NCBI GenBank assembly: GCA_022448645.1
Contig: JAKVBZ010000109.1
Location: 1-14,781 of the forward strand
Length of the DNA stretch: 14,781 nucleotides
Reading direction: 5' to 3'
DNA from: Pirellulaceae bacterium
GTDB lineage: Bacteria > Planctomycetota > Planctomycetia > Pirellulales > Pirellulaceae
Shown here: piece by piece, positions 6,919 to 12,676 of the stretch
How positions within the stretch are numbered: the stretch's first letter is position 1
How the letters are laid out: each line of letters begins with the position of its first letter
The notes under the pieces: generated by a model
Databases searched by the model: none
What the model saw: only the letters and a program-made list of their open reading frames with translations
Told to the model about the DNA's origin: nothing
Program-made: the position numbers and the translations under genes

Positions 6919-6946
6919 GATATTATGGTATGGATATTATGGTGAT
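6919..6946 (+). repeat. Tandem GATATTATGGT repeat upstream of the DUF6067-like gene
   Basis: GATATTATGGT occurs at 6919-6929 and again at 6933-6943, 14 bases apart, each followed by ATG or GATG. The second copy overlaps the extended open frame of the downstream gene, whose first ATG at 6930 lies between the copies. This may be a short slippage duplication in the promoter/leader. AT-rich strings such as TATAGT (6913-6918) here could be a -10 element. Confidence 0.4.
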
Positions 6947-6971
6947 GGAAGTCTTTAGAGACGAGAGCAAT

Positions 6972-8993
6972 ATGCAACGAATCCAACTTCTGCTGGCACT
7001 GATTTGCGTAGGGACCGCACTTTCCGAAGGCGCGTGCGGTTACGACTTGGGGGATCCTAGCGAGCCGTGGACCACCGCCCGGGCTGGCCTGGTGACAGAA
7101 GTTCCCTTTCCCTTCGAGTCCTTGGACACGAATGGCAATCGTGTGTCGATATGGGGGCGGACATACGAGCTGGGAAGCATGCTACCAGCGCAAATCAAGA
7201 ACCAGGGTGTTACTGTCTTTCGTCGAGCACCTCAGGTCGTCATCCAAGCGGGAGGCCAACGCTACGAACTAGTAGAAGGAACCGCGGTGTTGGGCCTCGA
7301 TCGGCCGGATCGTGTGGAATGGACGGGAGAGCGTTCCGCTGGCACCGTCCGCTTCCGCGCGGCAGGTTGGCTCGAATACGACGGCGTGATGAGAGTCGAC
7401 CTGACCGTTTCCGCGGAAGAATCCACTGAGGTCGAGTATCTTGGTATCGAGTTTCCCCTCGTACCTGACGTAGCCCGATTCATTCATTATCACACGGTAT
7501 GGGGGAAGCATGACAATCTGGCCGTGCCCAACGAAGTGGGAGACTCCTTGGAATTCCCATGGCAATCAACGTGGTGGTTGGGCGACCATGATCGTGGCCT
7601 TACGGTGTTTACCGAAAACGACTTTGACTGGTCGAATGGTCCCGCCGCCATAAGCATCGAACGGCGCGACGACGCCTTGGTCCTGCGACTGAACATCTGG
7701 ACCCAGCCACGGCAACTGAATACGCCGGTTACATTTTCGATTGGTTTGCACCCCACACCCTCAAAGCCACTGCCGCGGCAGTGGCAAGCACGCTACGTAT
7801 CCTTTTCCGGAGGTAAATTGCTGCCCGCATCCTATACAACGATGTGGCACCAGAATCAAAAGTTTTACTCTTATCCCCAGCCAGCGGATGCGGACGGTTA
7901 TCGAAACTCCATTGAAAAAAAACACCAACAAAACGAACGCGTTTGCCCTTACTTCACGCCGTCGGGCACCAGCCCCGACGCGCCGGCTGTCGTCCGGCAT
8001 TACGACGACTGGATCCGCACACAGAAGAGTGGACAGCCTCTGTGGTTATCCGACAGCGTCGACAGTGGTCCTAGTCGCAATGTTTGCCTCTGCACAGCCA
8101 GCACATTTACCGATTTCATGACGTGGGGGATGACAAAGTTTTTACAAACCTATGAAGTCGACGGTCTGTATTTCGACAACTCATGTCCCTATCCTTGTGC
8201 CAACACACGTCACGGTTGCGGGCGCAATGGCCGAGTCTCGTATCCGATTTTCGCCAACCGTGCTTTCTTCAAACGCATGTACACGATCTTGCGACAGTGC
8301 CGCACAGATTCCCAACAACCCATCATCTGGCAGCACAACAGCCGTTACATGTTGAGTCCCGCACTAAGCTTTGTGGACGTCTATTCGGACGGTGAACAGT
8401 TTCGGTTTGACAAGCACTCCCAGCCGTTAGCGGATATTACGCCAGAATTCCGCGCCATGACGTTTACCGGCGTCCAGTGGGGAGCACAGCCGTGCTTTCT
8501 ACCGACGATGTCTTCGGCCAAACCGTGGCTCACGCTCTGGGGGATGGCCGCCACCATGCCGTACGGCAATATTTTGATTCCAGCACCAGGCTGGACCGAC
8601 TTCACCTCGCAGATGGGACGACTCAAAAAGCGACAAGAGTTCGTGCAATCGAGTGAACAGGTACGTTTCTATCGGCCACATGAATTGCCCTCGTGGGTAC
8701 AAGTTCGTATCGAGGTTGAGAGGGACGGCAATCGTGTCACGGGCGAGAGCGTTGTCGGAGCCTATGTTCGGCCAGAAGACCAAAACGTGTTGTTGATTGT
8801 AAGCAACCTGTCAGACGAGGCCGGCGCGCTAAGGCTGCACGTGGCAGCTCTAGCCCAGCAACTCGGAGGACGAATCGAGGTGGCCGACGCACTCACCGAC
8901 GCCCCGTCGCTGCGCGCGAATGCCGATGCGTACATGCGGCTATCGATTGCAGCACATTCCTGTCGTATGCTGCACATCTATCCACTCAAATAG
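6972..8993 (+). CDS. Secreted DUF6067/GH123-like glycoside hydrolase family protein
   Basis: The frame is open from an ATG at 6930, but I prefer the ATG at 6972, which directly begins a signal peptide (MQRIQLLLALICVG, cleavage about residue 22-24); GAGAG lies just upstream. This gives 673 residues. The N-terminal half is beta-rich and holds WWLGDHDRGL (201-210) with TENDFDW (214-220), a signature I associate with the N-terminal domain of DUF6067/GH123-like proteins. The second half reads as a TIM-barrel hydrolase: LWLSDS (357-362), VDGLYFDNS (396-404) at a likely strand end, a cysteine-rich patch (405-417), VYSDGEQF (470-477) and a C-terminal beta domain (about 575-673). D473 and E475 are candidate acids, unproven. 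It is probably a periplasmic or secreted glycosidase; the substrate is unknown. It is transcribed away from the methyltransferase gene. Confidence 0.78.
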   Translation: MQRIQLLLALICVGTALSEGACGYDLGDPSEPWTTARAGLVTEVPFPFESLDTNGNRVSIWGRTYELGSMLPAQIKNQGVTVFRRAPQVVIQAGGQRYELVEGTAVLGLDRPDRVEWTGERSAGTVRFRAAGWLEYDGVMRVDLTVSAEESTEVEYLGIEFPLVPDVARFIHYHTVWGKHDNLAVPNEVGDSLEFPWQSTWWLGDHDRGLTVFTENDFDWSNGPAAISIERRDDALVLRLNIWTQPRQLNTPVTFSIGLHPTPSKPLPRQWQARYVSFSGGKLLPASYTTMWHQNQKFYSYPQPADADGYRNSIEKKHQQNERVCPYFTPSGTSPDAPAVVRHYDDWIRTQKSGQPLWLSDSVDSGPSRNVCLCTASTFTDFMTWGMTKFLQTYEVDGLYFDNSCPYPCANTRHGCGRNGRVSYPIFANRAFFKRMYTILRQCRTDSQQPIIWQHNSRYMLSPALSFVDVYSDGEQFRFDKHSQPLADITPEFRAMTFTGVQWGAQPCFLPTMSSAKPWLTLWGMAATMPYGNILIPAPGWTDFTSQMGRLKKRQEFVQSSEQVRFYRPHELPSWVQVRIEVERDGNRVTGESVVGAYVRPEDQNVLLIVSNLSDEAGALRLHVAALAQQLGGRIEVADALTDAPSLRANADAYMRLSIAAHSCRMLHIYPLK

Positions 8994-9014
8994 CATGGCA
9001 GCAAATTGACAAGA

Positions 9015-9036
9015 AGCTTTCCAAAGATGGAAAGCT
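9015..9036. terminator. Perfect 9-bp hairpin after the DUF6067-like gene
   Basis: AGCTTTCCA (9015-9023) and TGGAAAGCT (9028-9036) form a perfect stem with an AAGA loop, 21 bases after the stop codon at 8993. No T-run follows on the plus strand, so it is either a non-canonical terminator, an RNA-stabilising 3' hairpin, or an unrelated inverted repeat. Confidence 0.45.
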
Positions 9037-9390
9037 AGACTTACGGATACTTTCGACAGAAGAGCTACTGTCGGTTGGGCCAGAGCCACATCAGCGGTAA
9101 TGTTTGTAGGCGGCTTTCTCGGGCTTAGACTTTTCCCGAGACGGCATCTTTCCAGATCGGCTTATCCGGTTCGACATCCTCTAACAGCCGCATCCAGCGA
9201 CTGCCAGGACCACGCAACCATGGCAGGCAATGCTATGGTCGTGTTGCATCAACGATGCGTTCGATTCCCATCTCGTATTTTTCTAGGCTCCCTAATGTTA
9301 AACTGCACGTTTTCGCTAAAAAAGGTATGCACGGAATGAAAAGGATGGCACACCATGGCCACACTACCTGCATGGGTTGGTTACGTGGGC

Positions 9391-9396
9391 TATGAT
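9391..9396 (+). promoter_or_regulatory. Possible -10 element before the YihY gene
   Basis: TATGAT lies 72 bases upstream of the GTG start. The hexamer 17 bases further upstream is a poor -35 match (CTGCAT-like), so this is a weak promoter call based on the -10 alone. Confidence 0.2.
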
Positions 9397-9467
9397 AAAG
9401 TCAGAAAGAGTCGAGACGAGCTGTGAAACTAGTTTGCCGGCGGCGTTGCAAGCGTAGGAGGTGAAAA

Positions 9468-10820
9468 GTGGTGATCCGATCGTTCCGATCCATTGTATCC
9501 TGGCTCAAACGCGTTATCACTCAACCGCGCGAAGAGCTTGGTCGTTGGCAGCAGGCTGTGCGCTTTGCCTATGATTTGTGTCGTTACGGCGCTCGACAAC
9601 TTCGTCGAGACCGCGCTTCTCAAATGGCAGCAGCACTGGCCTTTCGTACCTTATTTGCCTTACTGCCCGTGTTGATCGTCGCCATGATCGTGGTCAAGTC
9701 GACACAGGGCATGTCTGGATTTCTTGATCTGACGAATGAGTTGTTTTTGGCCGCCGAATTGGATGACATCCATATCACGTTGCCATTAACGGGCTTAAAT
9801 AGCCAAACAGCACAACAATCGACGTCTCTTGCCGAATGGTTGCAAGGACTTGTTCGCCAAGCTGGTGAAATCAATCTAGCAGCGGTCGGCTGGGTTGGCG
9901 TGGCGCTGATCAGTTACGCAGCGCTGAGCCTGATGATGACCATTGAAAATGGATTCAACACGATCTACGGTGCTTCGCATGGCCGCCATTGGACCCGCCG
10001 CGTGCCACTTTATTGGTTTGTGCTCACGATGAGCCCCGTAGCGATCGGCTTAATGCTGTATGTCAATTCTCTGGTTTCCGAATCACTTGATTCGGTTCTG
10101 GTTGGGCAGATGGTATTTACGTTACTCACGGCAGCCTGGAATCTTTGTATTAGTTGGTTGATCCTGTTCTCGATCTACGCACTGATGCCTAACGCAAACG
10201 TAGAACTTCGGCCTGCGGCGATCGGCGCTCTGGTTTCAGCCTTACTTATTGAAATCGGCAAAGGTTCCCTGGGAGCCTATTTGGACAAGGCATTTGCCGT
10301 AAGCCAGCTTTACGGATCCCTGGGACTGATACCATTATTTATGTTTTGGGTTTACTTAATGTGGTTAGCGGTGCTCTTTGGCCTGGAGGTCAGTGCAACG
10401 CTGCAAGCGCTTCATGGCCGTGAACTCGAATCCATGTCAACGAAACCGTCACCGTCCAGGCTGCTAGATTCGGCAACGGTGATCCCCATCATGGAAACGG
10501 TGGCCAAACGTTTTAAAACAGGACAATCTACGACAGCGCGTTTTGCCGCCGAGGAATGCTCGGTTCCAGAACCGTTAGTAAGGAGTATGTTTTTACTGCT
10601 CAGTGAACGACAAATCCTGCATTTGATCGATCGTGAGACATCCTGTGTTAGCTTGGCGATGCCACCTGAACAGGTAAACGCAGACCAGCTCATCCAAATT
10701 GGCTTTGAGCTCGCTGGCGATGCAATCGGGAACTACCATTCTGATTTCTTACGGCGACTACGTGACGCCCAATGCCAGGTTGCTCGCAATACGACCCTCG
10801 CACACTTGGTAGCTAAGTGA
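9468..10820 (+). CDS. YihY/virulence factor BrkB family inner-membrane protein
   Basis: The start is GTG at 9468, with a perfect AGGAGG (9456-9461) 6 bases upstream; the next codon, also GTG at 9471, would sit at 9 bases and is an equal alternative. The 450-residue protein has six likely membrane segments (about 56-77, 137-157, 180-200, 214-240, 248-266 and 282-312). It has the family's hallmarks: RDRASQMAAALAFRTLFALLP near 47-67, ENGFNTIYG (160-168) and the YGSLGLIPLFMFWVYL segment (282-297). The tail (about 335-450) is soluble and contains a winged-helix-like stretch, as in several long YihY proteins. The family was once misnamed RNase BN; the true function is unsettled, with transport or envelope roles proposed. 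The long loop at 80-136, with little sign of a membrane segment, is somewhat unusual. It is probably monocistronic. Confidence 0.93.
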   Translation: MVIRSFRSIVSWLKRVITQPREELGRWQQAVRFAYDLCRYGARQLRRDRASQMAAALAFRTLFALLPVLIVAMIVVKSTQGMSGFLDLTNELFLAAELDDIHITLPLTGLNSQTAQQSTSLAEWLQGLVRQAGEINLAAVGWVGVALISYAALSLMMTIENGFNTIYGASHGRHWTRRVPLYWFVLTMSPVAIGLMLYVNSLVSESLDSVLVGQMVFTLLTAAWNLCISWLILFSIYALMPNANVELRPAAIGALVSALLIEIGKGSLGAYLDKAFAVSQLYGSLGLIPLFMFWVYLMWLAVLFGLEVSATLQALHGRELESMSTKPSPSRLLDSATVIPIMETVAKRFKTGQSTTARFAAEECSVPEPLVRSMFLLLSERQILHLIDRETSCVSLAMPPEQVNADQLIQIGFELAGDAIGNYHSDFLRRLRDAQCQVARNTTLAHLVAK

Positions 10821-10840
10821 ATGCCGTCAGCCGAATGACG

Positions 10841-10884
10841 TTGATCAGCTTGTTATGAAACCAACATTTCAGCTGTATGATCAA
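10841..10884. repeat. Inverted repeat downstream of the YihY gene
   Basis: TTGATCA (10841-10847) pairs with TGATCAA (10878-10884), with an inner AGCT/AGCT pair after a small bulge. A separate 5-bp stem (CGTCA/TGACG, 10825-10840) precedes it. Neither is followed by a clear T-run, so they are only possible weak terminator structures in the 182-base convergent gap. Confidence 0.3.
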
Positions 10885-11002
10885 GCAGATCGTTGTCACC
10901 ATCGGTGGGCCGGCAACGAGTGTGTCGCACTCTACGGCTCGCATGGGTTTCGTCTGTGCAACGCTGGCTGATAGAAAAGCTCATCCGCGAAAGGCTTCAA
11001 AC

Positions 11003-11530
11003 TCATTGCGATCGAGTGTCCGTCCCCTCCATGTCTAAGAGCAATTCTTCGCCGGGGCCGATGACCTTAAAGGCCCACTCCATGATATTGTCACCGCTGA
11101 ACTTCCAGTGGCCTTTCCCCCGGTAACCGTGGCCGTAATCGGCTTGCCAGTTTAATGTTTTTGATTCGGCGTCCCAGCTACCGATTGTTTCCCCACGTGG
11201 AGACGTGGAATTGGAGAAGCTCCAACTTCGATAAACACGTTCCTTTTCATCGTAGTTAACAAGCTCCAGTGACTCGGAAGCGATGGACGGGTAATTGGAA
11301 TTGGTTTCGATAAATTTATCGCCTAACGTCCACCGTATCTTGGTTTGGCCGGTGCTTTTAATTTCCAAAGGGGTCCAGTCAGCCTTTTTGAGGGTGATTT
11401 CCGCGTCCCAGGTGCCGATTCGTAGATTCAAAGGCTCTAAGGGATCGTCCTGGGCTGCCACGTCGCTGTAAAAAACTCCACAAAAGAAAAGGAATGTGAG
11501 TAGCGCGATAATATGTTTTAGTTGGACCAC
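11003..11530 (-). CDS. Small exported DUF1579-like (lipocalin-like) protein
   Basis: The frame is open from 11656, but that extension is unlike a protein start. I chose the GTG at 11530-11528 because GGGAG lies 8 bases upstream and it begins a signal peptide (hydrophobic 7-21, cleavage near VAA-QD at 26). The 175-residue protein then shows LRIGTWDAEI (36-45), W67 in KIRWTLGDKFIE (64-75), YDEKERVYRSWSFS (93-106) and IGSWDAESKTLNW (116-128). This matches the opening and alternating-strand pattern of the DUF1579 family: small beta-barrel-like proteins frequent in Planctomycetes, of unknown role. It ends convergently with the YihY gene and lies 240 bases from the dioxygenase gene on the same strand. 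Confidence 0.75.
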   Translation of the reverse strand: MVQLKHIIALLTFLFFCGVFYSDVAAQDDPLEPLNLRIGTWDAEITLKKADWTPLEIKSTGQTKIRWTLGDKFIETNSNYPSIASESLELVNYDEKERVYRSWSFSNSTSPRGETIGSWDAESKTLNWQADYGHGYRGKGHWKFSGDNIMEWAFKVIGPGEELLLDMEGTDTRSQ

Positions 11531-11770
11531 CAGTTTGACTCCCAGGATAGTTGCGATGGGTGATGTCCGATTTGCCTCACGATTTGGCGAATGGCGTTCG
11601 GAGTAAATCCAAGTCGTAGGCCAGGTCGAACAGTTTGTCATTAATAACACTGTCATTATAGGATCGACCGAGTTACCTGGGCAACATGTTCAACTGCATA
11701 GAACCAGGAACACGGTTTACTACCAGCGCGATTGGCTCCGTCGTCCATCGCAAACTGCCATCATTGGAAC

Positions 11771-12625
11771 CTATTCTGGGCTGACCGACCGTGTATTGAG
11801 CCGTCGACGTTTGTAAGCCAGCAGGCAATCGTCCGCCTCGCACTGGATCGCTGTAAAATCTCGGTGTGCGATCCATTCCTCGCGTTGGAACCGGCGGATG
11901 TGGTTGTCAACGTGACAGGCACTGACATACACAATGGTACGGTTCCAGGGAGAAATATTTGCCGGAGAAGCGTGGACAAGATTGCAATGAAACATCAGTA
12001 ATGATCCGGGTGGCCCCTTGGGCGACACCAATCCGCCTTCTTCAATCAGACGGCTGACCGTGTCCTTGTCCAATGTCCAAAGCGGGTAGGACGTTGTGCC
12101 CAAGTCGTGTCCGGCGGCGAGAGTACCACCGGTATGACTTTTGGGAATCATCATTAAAGGTCCGTTAAATTCGTTGACTTCATCAACAAAGACTGCGATG
12201 TTCATCGCCCGTGGTTCTGGCATCAGATCGTCCCGTGCCCAGGTTCCATAATCCTGGTGCCATTGCCAAACATCGCCGTCGAACGCCGCCTTGGCGTTGA
12301 TCTTGAACTGATGGATGTAAACCTCTCCATCTAGTAGTTCCATCACCGGTTTGATCATGCGAGGGTGATGAGCCAGCAGCCGGAAAGCCTCATTGTAACC
12401 GTGGGCGGCAAAAGCCGTACGCACTGTCTCTTTGTCTTTTTCTTTCCAGACTTCCGGACGTCGCTGGGCAAAAACTTCCGGCAATTCTTCCCTGAGCACG
12501 TCCATCTCTTCTGGTGAAAACGTGCCTGGCAGGAACAAATAACCTAGCTCTTCGAATTGACGAACTTGATCCGGGGTTAACATATGGCTCGTGTTCCCAA
12601 ATTCACAGGATCCCGTTTTCGACAT
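11771..12625 (-). CDS. EctD-like phytanoyl-CoA dioxygenase (PhyH) family oxygenase
   Basis: This is a 284-residue Fe(II)/2-oxoglutarate oxygenase. Iron ligands are visible as H123-x-D125 (QWHQD) and H218 (LVHAS), with R229 (NRT) in the place of the 2-oxoglutarate-binding arginine. The stretch YIHQFKIN (103-110), then WHQDYGTW (122-129), LMPEPRAM (134-141) and FNGPLMMIPKSH (153-164) is close in layout to ectoine hydroxylase EctD, where W-H-x-D-F-E-T-W and N-G-P-L-M occur. No ectABC genes are in the window and several EctD residues differ, so hydroxylation of another small substrate is just as likely. Two starts are possible: ATG at 12625, with only ACAGG directly before it, or ATG at 12583, one codon before the LTPDQVRQF domain start. 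No signal peptide, so probably cytoplasmic. Confidence 0.85.
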   Translation of the reverse strand: MSKTGSCEFGNTSHMLTPDQVRQFEELGYLFLPGTFSPEEMDVLREELPEVFAQRRPEVWKEKDKETVRTAFAAHGYNEAFRLLAHHPRMIKPVMELLDGEVYIHQFKINAKAAFDGDVWQWHQDYGTWARDDLMPEPRAMNIAVFVDEVNEFNGPLMMIPKSHTGGTLAAGHDLGTTSYPLWTLDKDTVSRLIEEGGLVSPKGPPGSLLMFHCNLVHASPANISPWNRTIVYVSACHVDNHIRRFQREEWIAHRDFTAIQCEADDCLLAYKRRRLNTRSVSPE

Positions 12626-12633
12626 CCTGTGTC

Positions 12634-12672
12634 AAAAAACACCGGCAACAGAATCACAGCATCTGCCGGCAT
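12634..12672 (-). terminator. Intrinsic terminator of the large right-end gene
   Basis: Read on the minus strand, CCGGCA (12669-12664) pairs with TGCCGG (12647-12642), extendable outward by G-T and A-T pairs, followed by TGTTTTTTG (T6 at 12639-12634). It begins a few bases after the stop codon at 12677 and ends 9 bases before the first possible start of the dioxygenase gene. Confidence 0.75.
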
Positions 12673-12676
12673 TTAG

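Larger units (their letters stand above)
8994..9467. other. 474-bp gap with hairpins and coding-like scraps
   Basis: Besides the hairpin at 9015-9036, a 7-bp inverted repeat lies at 9117-9141 (TCTCGGG and CCCGAGA, 11-base loop). On the minus strand, about 9080-9220, two overlapping short frames read like protein: one ends WKDAVSGKV, the other ends KPEKAAYKHYR. They could be pieces of one decayed, frameshifted gene. On the plus strand, 9355-9426 encodes a 23-residue ATG-to-stop peptide preceded by AAGGA; it is too short to judge. Confidence 0.4.

Noticed and set aside
9100..9339. A 79-codon plus-strand frame in the gap before the YihY gene
   Set aside because: No ribosome site and a translation rich in Arg, Ser and Cys; the minus strand of the same stretch looks more protein-like.
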